Source: Oscillatoria sp. SIO1A7 (GTDB lineage: Bacteria; Cyanobacteriota; Cyanobacteriia; Cyanobacteriales; Laspinemataceae). Taken from it: a stretch of 64,000 nt of DNA. The notes beneath the pieces are model-generated. The model was not told the origin of the DNA, did not search any database, and was given only the letters and a program-made list of their open reading frames with translations. The DNA is taken from contig JAAHFN010000026.1 in NCBI GenBank assembly GCA_010672965.1, positions 62,001 to 126,000 of the forward strand, given 5' to 3'. The translations under genes were made by a program, and so were the position numbers. The first letter of the stretch is position 1; each line of letters starts with the position of its first letter. This document shows, in pieces, positions 54,628 through 63,885 of the stretch.

Positions 54628-56563
54628 TATTCCAATCGCAGTAAAGAACTTGATAAATTTTTACGGGTTTAGTCCGTCCCTTGAGTTGCACCCCTTCGGC
54701 GATAAATTGAGTGGGAAACTGGTTTTCAATATAATTATAAGTCTCTTCGCTAATTAAAATCCGACAAAGGCCGCCATCGAGAGTTTTGTCGTAACTTTCC
54801 AGACGGGCGGCTACGTTAACGCTATCTCCCAAAACGGTATAGTTCAATCGCTGGCGGCTGCCGAGACTGCCTGCAACTACTTGGCCGGTAGAGACGCCAA
54901 CGCGCATGGAAGCAGTGGGCATTCCTTGAGCCTGCCATTGCTGGTTTAATTCTTCTAGTTTTTCAGACATTGCCAGAGCGCAAGAGACTGCTGCTGCTGC
55001 ATCGGCGGCAATCTCTTCTTGGGTGGCGCGGGGAATGGGAACGCCAAAAACTGCCATTACGGCATCGCCAATAAATTTGTCAATGACGCCATTGCGATCG
55101 AGAACTACTTGGGACATTGCTCTCATATATTGGTTTAGCCAGACGAGGAGAGTTTCTGCATCGGTTTGCTCGCAAATGTTGGTAAAACCTTTTAAGTCGG
55201 TGAAGAGTACGGTGGCTGTTATTTTTTGTCCGCTAAGCTGGCCTTCTTTTAGGAGTTGGTGGCGATCGCGCCAAACTGCTTGAGCAATTTTCGGCGAAAC
55301 ATGCTGTCCCAATAGATTCATCACTGTTTCCCGGTCTTCTCGCTCCAAGTAGGCAATATAAGCAGTGAGAATGGCTCCAGAAGCAACCATTGCCAGGAAT
55401 GGCGGAACTAGCGGAATCCACCAACTTGCTAGGAAAGCGAGATAGCAACCGCCAACGAGAATAAATCCGCTTAGCAAAATACCCGTTGCTTTCCATCGCG
55501 ATCGCAGCAAAGTCCAGCTCGCAGTTGCCCCGATTCCAGACCATAAGAAAATCCACGCCCATTCGAGTAATTCTGGCCAGACTTTAATCAGGGGACGACC
55601 GTCTAAGGCGGCACTGATGATGAAGCTAACTAGGTCGGCATGGATTTCTACCCCTGCTGGTGCTGTCAAATAGTTGTTGCTGTAAGGGGTGAAAAAGACG
55701 TCTTTAATGCTGGCTGCTTTAGAACCAATTAAGACAACGCGATCGCGCATCAAGTCAGGAGAAATTCTTCCTTCTAGTACGTCGCTCATCGACACTGTCT
55801 CGAACAAAGGACAGGGGGTCACTTTGCCCCGGCATTCATGGTTTCTAAAATTAAACAAAATTTGGTAACCGCCGTTATTTACTCCGACGTAACCGCCATC
55901 ATTTTTTTCCAAGCGGCGAAAGACTGCTTTACCGAGTCCAAATATAAATTTTTCAGCATCTATTATTTCTAGGCGCACTCCTTCTTTCTCTAGATACTGC
56001 AAAGCTAGATGCACTGCTAAACTATCGATATCGGCTTGGCGATTTTCGGGTTTCAGAGATAGCAAGGCTCGCCGCACTTTGCCATCTTGGTCTAATAAAA
56101 GATCCACTGCGCCTACCCTATCTGGACTCAAGCTAGGTGGCGGACTGACAGAAATACCGTAGTTATCGCCGGTAACTTTTTCTATGCCAATCAAGTTGGG
56201 GGTGGATTTAAATATTTGCGTTAATTCTGCATGGCCTGGTTCTACCGGCAAGTCCCGATAGAGATCTAAGCCAATAACGCGAGGGTTTTGGTTTTTGATT
56301 TTTTGCAATAGTTGCGCTAAGGTGCGATCGGAAATCGGCCAACTCTTGATTTTCCTGATATCCGACTCGCTAATAGCAACCAGAACAATGCGCGGGTCGG
56401 TAGGCTCGGAGGGTCGCCAGCGAAAGAAGCAATCTAGAGCTGCCCATTCTAATAGCTGCAAAGAGCCAAATAATCTCAGAGCAATTGTCAGTCCGGCTAC
56501 TGTAGGAACCGCGATCGCGACTCCCCGCCATTGCCAAAAAATCTGTTGTATTTTTTGCCACAT
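54584..56563 (-). CDS. CHASE2-domain class III adenylate cyclase
   Basis: About 659 residues from the ATG at 56563 (a TTG one codon earlier is possible). One N-terminal helix, an extracytoplasmic CHASE2 domain (about 50-310; DPRIVLVAISESDIRKI, VIGLDLYRDLPVEPG), three helices (about 330-405), and a class III cyclase domain: TVLFTDLKGFTNICEQ (metal Asp), NGVIDKFIGDAVMAVFG (Lys typical of ATP selection), RQRLNYTVLGDSVNVAARLE. It should make cAMP in response to an external or membrane signal. The Lys/Thr pair favours adenylate over guanylate cyclase. The giant secreted protein gene overlaps its end and DUF928 lies upstream, suggesting one surface-signalling group. Confidence 0.92.
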   Translation of the reverse strand: MWQKIQQIFWQWRGVAIAVPTVAGLTIALRLFGSLQLLEWAALDCFFRWRPSEPTDPRIVLVAISESDIRKIKSWPISDRTLAQLLQKIKNQNPRVIGLDLYRDLPVEPGHAELTQIFKSTPNLIGIEKVTGDNYGISVSPPPSLSPDRVGAVDLLLDQDGKVRRALLSLKPENRQADIDSLAVHLALQYLEKEGVRLEIIDAEKFIFGLGKAVFRRLEKNDGGYVGVNNGGYQILFNFRNHECRGKVTPCPLFETVSMSDVLEGRISPDLMRDRVVLIGSKAASIKDVFFTPYSNNYLTAPAGVEIHADLVSFIISAALDGRPLIKVWPELLEWAWIFLWSGIGATASWTLLRSRWKATGILLSGFILVGGCYLAFLASWWIPLVPPFLAMVASGAILTAYIAYLEREDRETVMNLLGQHVSPKIAQAVWRDRHQLLKEGQLSGQKITATVLFTDLKGFTNICEQTDAETLLVWLNQYMRAMSQVVLDRNGVIDKFIGDAVMAVFGVPIPRATQEEIAADAAAAVSCALAMSEKLEELNQQWQAQGMPTASMRVGVSTGQVVAGSLGSRQRLNYTVLGDSVNVAARLESYDKTLDGGLCRILISEETYNYIENQFPTQFIAEGVQLKGRTKPVKIYQVLYCDWNNETGEQEDKKTAYL

Positions 56564-56638
56564 CAAGCCAAAAAAATGTATAACTGATGCCGGACACCCT
56601 TCGGGGCAGGGGAGCAGGGGGACCGGGGGGGGGTAGTG

Positions 56639-57009
56639 ATAAAGTCAAAAGTCAAAAGTCAAAAGTCAAAAGCGAATAGTGACGCTAGGGCGATCGGCGA
56701 ACGGAGGGAGGATAAAGTCAAAAGTCAAAAGTCAAAAGTCAAAAGCGAATAGTGACGCTAGGGCGATCGGCGAACGGAAAGTCAAAAGTCAAAAGCGAAT
56801 AGTGACGAAGCGCGATCGGCGAACGGAAAGTCAAAAGTCAAAAGTCAAAAGTCAAAAGTCAAAAGTCAAAAGTCAAAAGCGAATAGTGACGCTAGGGCGA
56901 TCGGCGAACGGAAAGTCAAAAGTCAAAAGCGAATAGTGACGAAGCGCGATCGGCGAACGGAGGGAGTGTTTCTTCACTTTTGACTTTTGACTTTTGACTT
57001 TTGACTTTT
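56639..57009. repeat. nested heptamer array (AAAAGTC) with a 35-bp spacer unit
   Basis: Five composite units: a variable run of AAAAGTC heptamers (two to seven copies) then CGAATAGTGACG, a variable CTAGG or AAGCG, and CGATCGGCGAACGG. The array ends with the heptamer inverted (ACTTTTG x4, 56975-57008). It fills the gap between DUF928 and the cyclase gene and runs into the 3' end of DUF928. Confidence 0.9.
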
Positions 57010-57842
57010 CCCTCGGTCCCCCCGTTCTCCTTGTCTCCCGAAGGCTCGCAACAATCAACTATAGGCTTTTTGGCTATTTCTAGATCGAGACCCACAGAAG
57101 TTAGCAGGCGCGACCAAATGTTTCCTATAATAATGTCATTAGGTTGAGAGGACCGCAACTCCGCAAGGTTCGCGAGAGTTTCGTGCCATATCCCATTTTC
57201 GGCATAGTACCGAATTGCAGATAGGGATAGCTCGTCAATGGCAGAGCTTGGCCCGTTTGGAATGGCATTGATTCGCTCTATAGCCCCAGCCACAAACCAA
57301 AGATTTACTGGATGAGCAGTATCGCAAATTATTCCCAAAGACCACTCGTATTTCTTGCCGATTTCTAGAGGCGGTGCTAGGTCGGGAATGGTAAAACGAA
57401 CAATTCCGGAACTCTGCGATAGGGGAAAAGTGGTTTTATAAATCTCCACCTCTCCGTCTTCTTGCTTCTCCGCTATAACAAAGTCACCCATCGCTGCCAC
57501 AGTCCCAGGAATGTAGGCGAAGAAAGTCGGCCGAGCCGCGACAGTTAGTCCTTTTCTGGTTTCTGGAAGTAGGGCCGTCATCGGTAGCTTCGGCAGACCG
57601 GAGTCGAGAAAACAACCGGGCGATCGCGTTGCACCGCCAGGGCTTGGACCTGGGTCGCCATCGTCTGGAGGCGACTCGAAGCGAATTTCTGAGATATCCT
57701 CGATAGTCTCTTCCCTAGCGGCTTCCCTAGCCCAAGCTGCTTTCATCAGTCCTGTTGGCACCCGAGGGGCGATCGCCAGTCCCGCAGATACAAGCACGCC
57801 CAGGATTGTTAAGTAAGATGGGTATTTTGTTCTAGCCACCAT
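56916..57842 (-). CDS. exported DUF928-family protein with repeat-derived C-terminus
   Basis: 308 residues. Signal segment (YLTILGVLVSAGLAIAP), acidic linker, then the DUF928 domain: SPGCFLDSGLPKLPMTALLP, LTVAARPTFFAYIPG, YKTTFPLSQSSGIVRFTIPD, KKYEWSLGIICDTAHP and a helical region (IRYYAENGIWHETLANLAEL). DUF928 is a cyanobacterial family of exported proteins of unknown function, often encoded near CHASE2 and repeat proteins. The last 35 or so residues (GKVKSQKSKVKSEETLPPFA...) are encoded by the AAAAGTC array, so the original stop has been lost to repeat invasion. Confidence 0.88.
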   Translation of the reverse strand: MVARTKYPSYLTILGVLVSAGLAIAPRVPTGLMKAAWAREAAREETIEDISEIRFESPPDDGDPGPSPGGATRSPGCFLDSGLPKLPMTALLPETRKGLTVAARPTFFAYIPGTVAAMGDFVIAEKQEDGEVEIYKTTFPLSQSSGIVRFTIPDLAPPLEIGKKYEWSLGIICDTAHPVNLWFVAGAIERINAIPNGPSSAIDELSLSAIRYYAENGIWHETLANLAELRSSQPNDIIIGNIWSRLLTSVGLDLEIAKKPIVDCCEPSGDKENGGTEGKVKSQKSKVKSEETLPPFADRASSLFAFDF

Positions 57843-58161
57843 CTAACGCTCCTCTCAAAGCCGAAATGTTTGTTAATTTTGGATCGATTTGAGATTTCAA
57901 CCGCTCTTAGAAACTCCTCGATCGGTCTACATTCTTATTAAAGTCCCACTCCAAGCCAATCGCTCCTACCTAATGCTACACCAAGGGAGCTTAAATGGCA
58001 TGGGGTATGGCCATGAAGCATGGGACCGTACCCTCTAAGAGCCTGGTTTTCATGGCCAAAAGATAGGGACTGCGAAAATTGCGAGCCTTATTTCCCCTAC
58101 ACCCCACACCTATGGCGATCGCACGCCCCAGGAAAGGCGATCGCTCTTGGTTATGCAGCTA
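57843..58161. other. 319-bp gap without a gene
   Basis: Contains a GGCATGGGGTATGGCCATG motif, a short CCCCACACC stretch and two HIP1 sites. I see no clear promoter, RNA or element end. Confidence 0.6.
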
Positions 58162-59883
58162 TCAATCGCTTGGCAGAAAATTGTAATCTCGTGCAGAACT
58201 TACTCGCCAAGCTTCATCACCGATGACTTCCAAAACTTGGTGGTGGTATTTCAACAGAGTGGGGCGGTGTCCGACACTAATATAAGTAGTGGACATTTCT
58301 TCCAAATGTTTGTAGAGACTTTGCTCGTTTTTCACATCTAGAGCGCTAGTTGCTTCGTCTAAAATGGCATAACGGGGTTGGGTCAGCAACAAACGAGCAA
58401 AAGCAAGACGCTGTTGTTCTCCCATTGACAAGAGGCGATCCCAGTCTTCTACAGCATCTAAACCACCGAACCTTTCGGCTAAGTTTGGCAAGTTAACTTC
58501 TTCTAGCACTCGATAAATTTCTTCTGCGGATATATTGAGGTCGGTACGCGGATAGAGCAGTTGATCCCGCAGAGAACCTAAAATCATATAAGGACGTTGC
58601 GGTAAGAAGAGAATTTCTTCTAATTTCGGTCGGTAAATCGTACCTTTTCCAGAGTTCCACAAACCGGCGATCGCTCGTAAAATAGAACTTTTGCCGCAAC
58701 CACTCACACCCACAATTAGGAGCCCTTCCCTCGGTTGCACCCCGACAGATAGATCCTTAACTAAAGTTCTTTGATAGTTGGGGGTTTGCAAGGTAAGATT
58801 CTCTAGGCTTAAACCTGAATATTCAACAGTGTCAATTGTCGGGTCTTCCTCTGTTGCCAATGCTTCTGGTTCTTCTAGAGCTTTCCCAAAACTCTCTAAG
58901 CGTTCAATTCCTGCTACAAAATTGGTTAGGTATTCAAACATATTCACTAGGATTGTCAAGGAATTAAAGACACTGATGAAAGCTCCGCCAGTCTCCGTTA
59001 ACACTCCCACATCCGTTTCACCTGCCAAAACCTTAGGTCCAATAATTAAAGCCGGTAAAACCCAGGTAATATATTGATAAATATTGCTAAAAACAAGTAA
59101 GTTTCTTTCCCAACCAATAACTTTGTTGTAAATACTTAAAACTGGGCCAAATATTCTAAGAAGGTGAGCATATTCTCTATTGGTTCCATGATAAAAAGCA
59201 ATTGATTCGGAATTTTCTCTAATTCTCACTAAGCCAAATCGGAAATTAGCCTCTCGTTTCAGTTGCTCTTTTTTTAACGGAATCAAAATTTTGCCAAATA
59301 CTACGGTAGTAATCAGCATACCTCCCAAGGAATATATTACCAGAGCTAGAACAAATAATTTTGACTTTGACCAAAGTACAATTCCAAATGCAATAATATT
59401 AAAAATTGCTCTTGTCCACTGGGTAAAGACAGTTACACAACGATGACAAAATTCTTTAATGTCTTCAGCAATACGCTGATCTGGGTTATCAATCTCTAGA
59501 TTGAAAGAATCAATTTTATAAAACTTGTCATCTTGGAAGTATTTATCTAAATAATACTTGGTTAGCCAATCTCGGGAATACAAACGAATTTTATCTTGTA
59601 AGTAATGCCAACTAGCAACTGTCAATGCCAATACGATACAAGCAACTATATAGATAAGCACGGCTTGCCAGAATCTGTCTGCATCTTGGCCAGCTAAGGC
59701 CGAGACAAATTCTCCTTGCTGCCTATTTTGAGTCACTTTGATGTTGGACTCTATGCTGACCAAAAAAATCAGCAATATCAGTAAACCAATGGCTCGCCAT
59801 TTTTCCGGAGATTCCCACCAGTATAGTTTTGCTACAGACCAAAAACGCTGGATAACACCGAACTCAATTTTGATTTTTCTCAT
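58162..59883 (-). CDS. ABC transporter, fused permease-ATPase of SbmA/BacA-YddA type
   Basis: 573 residues. An N-terminal membrane domain with about six helices (LLILLIFLVSIESNIKVTQN, AVLIYIVACIVLALTVASWH, ...), including YLQDKIRLYSRDWLTKYYL and the DNPDQRIAEDIKEF motif typical of the SbmA/BacA and ABCD (peroxisomal) branch. The ATPase has Walker A (GVSGCGKSS), LPQRPYMILGSLRDQLLYPR, signature LSMGEQQRLAFARL, Walker B YAILDEATSALD and the switch His in SVGHRP. Members move peptides, vitamin B12 or fatty-acyl chains; the direction and substrate here are not known. Monocistronic, leftward. Confidence 0.9.
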   Translation of the reverse strand: MRKIKIEFGVIQRFWSVAKLYWWESPEKWRAIGLLILLIFLVSIESNIKVTQNRQQGEFVSALAGQDADRFWQAVLIYIVACIVLALTVASWHYLQDKIRLYSRDWLTKYYLDKYFQDDKFYKIDSFNLEIDNPDQRIAEDIKEFCHRCVTVFTQWTRAIFNIIAFGIVLWSKSKLFVLALVIYSLGGMLITTVVFGKILIPLKKEQLKREANFRFGLVRIRENSESIAFYHGTNREYAHLLRIFGPVLSIYNKVIGWERNLLVFSNIYQYITWVLPALIIGPKVLAGETDVGVLTETGGAFISVFNSLTILVNMFEYLTNFVAGIERLESFGKALEEPEALATEEDPTIDTVEYSGLSLENLTLQTPNYQRTLVKDLSVGVQPREGLLIVGVSGCGKSSILRAIAGLWNSGKGTIYRPKLEEILFLPQRPYMILGSLRDQLLYPRTDLNISAEEIYRVLEEVNLPNLAERFGGLDAVEDWDRLLSMGEQQRLAFARLLLTQPRYAILDEATSALDVKNEQSLYKHLEEMSTTYISVGHRPTLLKYHHQVLEVIGDEAWRVSSARDYNFLPSD

Positions 59884-60008
59884 CGCTTTTTTTCTATTGA
59901 CTGCGATCGCAGTTATGATTTTAACATTGTAATCATAATTGTTCCCAGTGGCAATATGCTAAAATGTAGGGCTTTCTTGGATCTATGGTGGCGAAGCGGT
60001 CCGCCTTA

Positions 60009-60152
60009 TATAGCGTTTCTCAAATAAGTGTAATGAACGAAAACGTAGGGGCGACAGCATCCCCCTTGACTATCTCTTGGCTCCAAACGGCAATTTCGGC
60101 ACTGGGATATTGCATCCCCCAGACACCTCACATCAATTTGAGAATCGCTATA
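60009..60152. mobile_element. MITE-like element, family A, complete copy
   Basis: 144 bp, TATAGCGTTTCTCAAATAAG to ATTTGAGAATCGCTATA. The interior (GTAGGGGCGACAGCATCCCC, CTATCTCTTGGCTCCAAACG) matches 3757-3896 closely and the 8159 copy in reverse. Confidence 0.8.
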
Positions 60153-60290
60153 AACAACTACCGCAGAGATGCTGACAGAAATTTTTTTGAAATCCTTGTT
60201 TTAAAGATATCTGCACCCACAGCAGCCAATCTGAGTAAGAGAAGAGCGATCGCATAACTCTAGCAATCCTCAATTGTTTGCCATATCCAA

Positions 60291-60322
60291 GAACCCCGGT
60301 AACTTTTAGGAAACCGGGGTTC
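60291..60322. repeat. GAACCCCGGT/ACCGGGGTTC hairpin
   Basis: A 10-bp perfect inverted repeat around a 12-nt loop, followed by TGAG. Same type as the hairpin at 4048. It lies 48 bp past the murI stop and could end its transcript, though no T-run is present on that side. Confidence 0.5.
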
Positions 60323-60370
60323 TGAGTACGACCAATATCGCATCCCGTTTAGGATTGGATATTTGGAAGA

Positions 60371-61267
60371 TTACCCAACAATGGCAAGAGGAGTATCTAG
60401 GGTCGCTGCTATGAGCGATTTTTGGACTGTGGGCAGACTAATCTTTACTACTACAGGAGTAAAACCTAATAAAGGCTTAGCTCGTCGAGCAAATTCTTCT
60501 GGGCGATCGCTGACATAAAATTGGGTGGGTCGGGGACTGCCGGGGTTTAAAAGGTGCAACTGTTCGAGTTTGCGATCGGCGGCGGTCACAAGCTCCACTG
60601 CCGGATCTATCAACTTAACAAAGGAGGGTAATATTTTTATAATTGTTGGAGCCAGATGGGGAAAATGAGTACAGCCCAGAATCAGGCTATCAATCTGGTG
60701 CCGCAGCAACGGCTTTAGGCATTTCCTAACTATTTTGGTGGTGTTGGGATGATTGATGCAATTATTCTCAACCAAAGACACCAAAGCGGGACAGTCCGCT
60801 TGAAAAACTTCGATGCTAGAATCTAGTTCTGCAAATGCTTTAGGATAAGCATTGCTGGTAACGGTAGCAGTGGTGGCGATAACACCAATTCGCTTGCAAT
60901 GCTGGATCGTAGTCCGAGTCACAGGGGCTATCGTTCCCAAAATTGGGAAAAACTGGCCGAACTCAAAACGTACCGAAACGAGTGCTGCGGCGGTGGCCGT
61001 GTTGCAAGCAATAATTGCCATCTTCACATTCTGCCGCGCCATCCAAGTCATAATTTCGCGCACGAATTGCCTGATTTCTTGGACAGATTTAGTTCCATAA
61101 GGTAACCTAGCAGTATCGGCAAAGTAGATTATAGACTCGTTCGGTAGTTGGCGCTCTAGTTCTCGCAAAACTGTCAACCCGCCCAGGCCGCTATCAAAAA
61201 TTCCTATCGAAGCTTGTTGTGGGTTTTCAATGGTGTGGCAAATCTTAGAAAAAAGTTGCTTTTTCAT
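60371..61267 (-). CDS. murI: glutamate racemase
   Basis: 298 residues. It converts L- to D-glutamate for peptidoglycan in the cytosol. Landmarks: SIGIFDSGLGGLTVLREL, YFADTARLPYGTKS, the first catalytic Cys88 in IIACNTATA and the second Cys199 in LILGCTHFPHL. Both cysteines of the two-base mechanism are present. N-terminal extension of about 18 residues before the usual start (KKQLFSKICHTIENPQQ). Alone in its transcription unit, between the ABC exporter and the DUF1400 hydrolase. Confidence 0.95.
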   Translation of the reverse strand: MKKQLFSKICHTIENPQQASIGIFDSGLGGLTVLRELERQLPNESIIYFADTARLPYGTKSVQEIRQFVREIMTWMARQNVKMAIIACNTATAAALVSVRFEFGQFFPILGTIAPVTRTTIQHCKRIGVIATTATVTSNAYPKAFAELDSSIEVFQADCPALVSLVENNCINHPNTTKIVRKCLKPLLRHQIDSLILGCTHFPHLAPTIIKILPSFVKLIDPAVELVTAADRKLEQLHLLNPGSPRPTQFYVSDRPEEFARRAKPLLGFTPVVVKISLPTVQKSLIAATLDTPLAIVG

Positions 61268-61519
61268 TGTAATTAAGGCTATTTGTGGAGCTATAAACTA
61301 TCTGATTTTTGAAGCTAAGGCAATCCTAAATTTTTCGTGATACTCACATCCTAGGATCGCGATATAGAGGGCGGTTTCGCAAAATATGATAGCTATTCCA
61401 ATCTCGATCTTTTTTGCAGCAGTCGTCGCCCTCTATCTGACTTGCTTCTACATATATATAGGGAAATAAATCTGCAAATTATGCAGACTCATGCATTATT
61501 TAGGGTGTGGGCTGTAGGG

Positions 61520-61686
61520 TAGGGTGTTGACTCTGTGGGGAAAGACAAAGATGGATTTCATGCAGTTTTTGTACCGCGTCTAGAGAGGGCTGAAATCCTT
61601 ACTAAGATAGGGTTTCGGGATTTTCGAGCCGGCGCGATCCCCGTTGGTAGCCAACGAGTCGGAAAACCCACAGAGTCAACACCCTA
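61520..61686. mobile_element. family E element with 20-bp perfect inverted ends
   Basis: 167 bp bounded by TAGGGTGTTGACTCTGTGGG and its exact complement. The interior includes GATTTCATGCAGTTTTTGTAC, GGGCTGAAATCCTTACTAAG and CGTTGGTAGCCAACG. Related sequences end in AGTCAACACCCTA at 19021 and 22258. It is flanked by GGGCTGTG-type simple repeats (61501-61519, 61687-61775). Confidence 0.7.
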
Positions 61687-61830
61687 GCTGTAGGGTCTGT
61701 GGGGAAGAGAGAGGGCGGAAAGCTTATTTAGGGTGTGGGCTGTGGGCTGTGGGCTGTGGGGAAGAGAGAGCGATTATGAGGATTGAGAATGGGGGGTAAT
61801 GCGTAAGTCCTGTTCTAGAAAAATTGCCAA

Positions 61831-63669
61831 CTATCTAGAAAGCAAGGTTTCTTCTCTAGTCTCCAACCAACGAGCGAGCCTGGGAGGAATTTCTCGATTC
61901 AGGCGCAGGGGCAGGTCAGCAGTGGAGAAATATTGGGCATAAGCTGGGGTTAAAAAAGGTTGGTATCTTTTTGACTCGGAGCCGAACTGCTTGACAAAAG
62001 CCAAACTTATGCCGCTCACAAACTGGCGTAGGGGTTCGGTCTTTTCCGGCTTATGTTCTAATTCCAAATAATTATCGGTATTAAGAGGATTGATAAAATC
62101 GGGGTCGGTGGCGCTGAAGTGAGAACCAGCAAAGGAAGTAACCAGATATTTCGGTTCGCTCAGGTGCATAAAGGGCTGCATTTGGTGGCTGATTGCCGGA
62201 GCCCAGGCATCTTCTGTATTGGCCAAAACTAATACGGGGGTCGCCACTTCGCTCAGACCCCGGCGACCAAAAATATGACCGGCAACGGGATTGAGGGCGA
62301 TCGCCCCAACAATCCGGCGATCGCGCAGTTGCGGCGGGCGACTTTTACCCCCGAGCGCCGCACATTCCAACCAACCGGCTGGCGCTCTGTTGGGGATGAT
62401 GCGATTCTGACAGAATTTCCCCAATTCTTTAAAACTCAACCTAGCGCCGGCTAAAGCCAAAACCGTATATCCCCCAAAAGAGTGACCTACGGCAACGACT
62501 TTTTTGGTGTTGAATTCAGGCCAATCTCGATTCCTGGATTGCGAGAGATTCTCCAGCTCGTCTAGCAAAAAGCTAATGTCTCCAGGTCGGTCGATAAACT
62601 CTTTTGGCGAGAGCAGTTCTCTAAAATTAGTTGTCAGGGGCAAATTCTCCGCCCAGTCGCGATTGCTGCCGGGATGCTCCAAGCTCGCGACAGTAATACC
62701 CCGTGCTGCTAGGTGACGGGCTAAATAAGTTAAAAACTTGCGATCGCCCCCCAATCCGTGAGACATAACCACCAAAGGCTGTTGCTCTGAGTTGGCACTA
62801 ACTGAAGGCAGCTCCCTAATTGAAGGCGATTCCCTTCCAAGAGAAGAGTCTTCCAGAAGCTCCCCGGGCATCCGCACTTTAGTACCATTTCTTTGCAGGC
62901 CATTTCCTTGGATGCGATTTCCTTGCAGGCCGCTGCCCCAATAGATATCCACGGCGATGGTTCTCTGGCGTTTTCGATCGCGCAGATTCAGGGTTTCCTG
63001 CCGTACTGCCATAGTTCCCGGAGAAGTCGGATTGAAGGGCGGGTCAAATGGAGCGGCGGCCAGAGTCAGCTCTCTTTTCAGGATAGAGCGAACTATTTGG
63101 GTTTCCAGATAGGCAGTGTTGATGCGGGGGACTACTGCGATCGCCGCCGATAAATCTACTGTCAGATTGTCTTGGGGAAATGCTTTTAAAATACCGAGAA
63201 CGCTCAAACCGTTGGCCTGCTCTATGGCGAAGCGAATTGCCGTTTTGATGTCTTCGATGGTGCTTTCGGGAAAAGCCAACAGCAAAGCCCGGAGGATGCG
63301 ATCGCCAGCGGGAGTTTTCAATAAATCGTCAATTGCTGCTATTGCTAAGTTGGAGTCTAGTTCCAAACTACTTCCGAGGGCTTCTCGCACCGTACCGGCT
63401 AGCAATGGTGCCAAAGGTTTTAGTTCTCCTCTGAGTTCTCCCGTCTCGACAAAATCCTCCAATTTAGAAATAGAAAGCGATCGCTCTATTGGGCCTACGC
63501 GGATTGTCAGGCGTTCGGCAGCTAACCCGGGTCTTATATTCGCCCCCAGAGCGATCGTCAAAGCAGCCGGCAGAACCAAGCCCAGGTGCGAGACCAGCGC
63601 CCAAGGCAACCTCCCAAACTGCGATACCCCGGCGCGTCTTTGTCTTTTGTGGCGCAATATTCCAGACAT
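61831..63669 (-). CDS. exported alpha/beta hydrolase with DUF1400 domain
   Basis: About 612 residues from the ATG at 63669 (an in-frame GTG at 63717 would add 16). A signal segment (LVSHLGLVLPAALTIALGA ending GLAA) precedes DUF1400 (about 50-175: LTIRVGPIERSLSISKLEDF, NGLSVLGILKAFPQDNLTVD). Then an alpha/beta hydrolase: VVMSHGLGGDRKFLTYLARH (oxyanion loop), nucleophile Ser in VAVGHSFGGYTVLALAG, and the late His in FAGSHFSATD. The platelet-activating-factor acetylhydrolase/dienelactone branch is the closest by pattern. Probably periplasmic; the substrate is unknown. DUF1400 plus hydrolase is a recurring cyanobacterial pair. Confidence 0.88.
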   Translation of the reverse strand: MSGILRHKRQRRAGVSQFGRLPWALVSHLGLVLPAALTIALGANIRPGLAAERLTIRVGPIERSLSISKLEDFVETGELRGELKPLAPLLAGTVREALGSSLELDSNLAIAAIDDLLKTPAGDRILRALLLAFPESTIEDIKTAIRFAIEQANGLSVLGILKAFPQDNLTVDLSAAIAVVPRINTAYLETQIVRSILKRELTLAAAPFDPPFNPTSPGTMAVRQETLNLRDRKRQRTIAVDIYWGSGLQGNRIQGNGLQRNGTKVRMPGELLEDSSLGRESPSIRELPSVSANSEQQPLVVMSHGLGGDRKFLTYLARHLAARGITVASLEHPGSNRDWAENLPLTTNFRELLSPKEFIDRPGDISFLLDELENLSQSRNRDWPEFNTKKVVAVGHSFGGYTVLALAGARLSFKELGKFCQNRIIPNRAPAGWLECAALGGKSRPPQLRDRRIVGAIALNPVAGHIFGRRGLSEVATPVLVLANTEDAWAPAISHQMQPFMHLSEPKYLVTSFAGSHFSATDPDFINPLNTDNYLELEHKPEKTEPLRQFVSGISLAFVKQFGSESKRYQPFLTPAYAQYFSTADLPLRLNREIPPRLARWLETREETLLSR

Positions 63670-63823
63670 TATTTTTAGATCGAAAGCGCTTTTCACGATT
63701 TTTCGAGGCGGGAACACAGGTGCGATCGACGCAGCCCAGCCATTTTAGTTCCCTTTGCGGAGACGCTCTTACAGTTGGATTCGCTCCTACAGTTGCGTTC
63801 GCCCTTACACTTGCACAAATAAA

Positions 63824-63857
63824 TATAGGGTGCCTCAGTCCCCCGAAGCACCCTATA
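63824..63857 (-). terminator. hairpin, possible terminator of a leftward gene beyond the window
   Basis: TATAGGGTGC (63824-63833) and GCACCCTATA (63848-63857), 10-bp perfect stem with a 14-nt loop. On the minus strand the 3' side is followed by TTTATTTG, fitting termination of leftward transcription. Confidence 0.5.
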
Positions 63858-63885
63858 ACTTACTTTAATCTCAAATTATCGCGCT

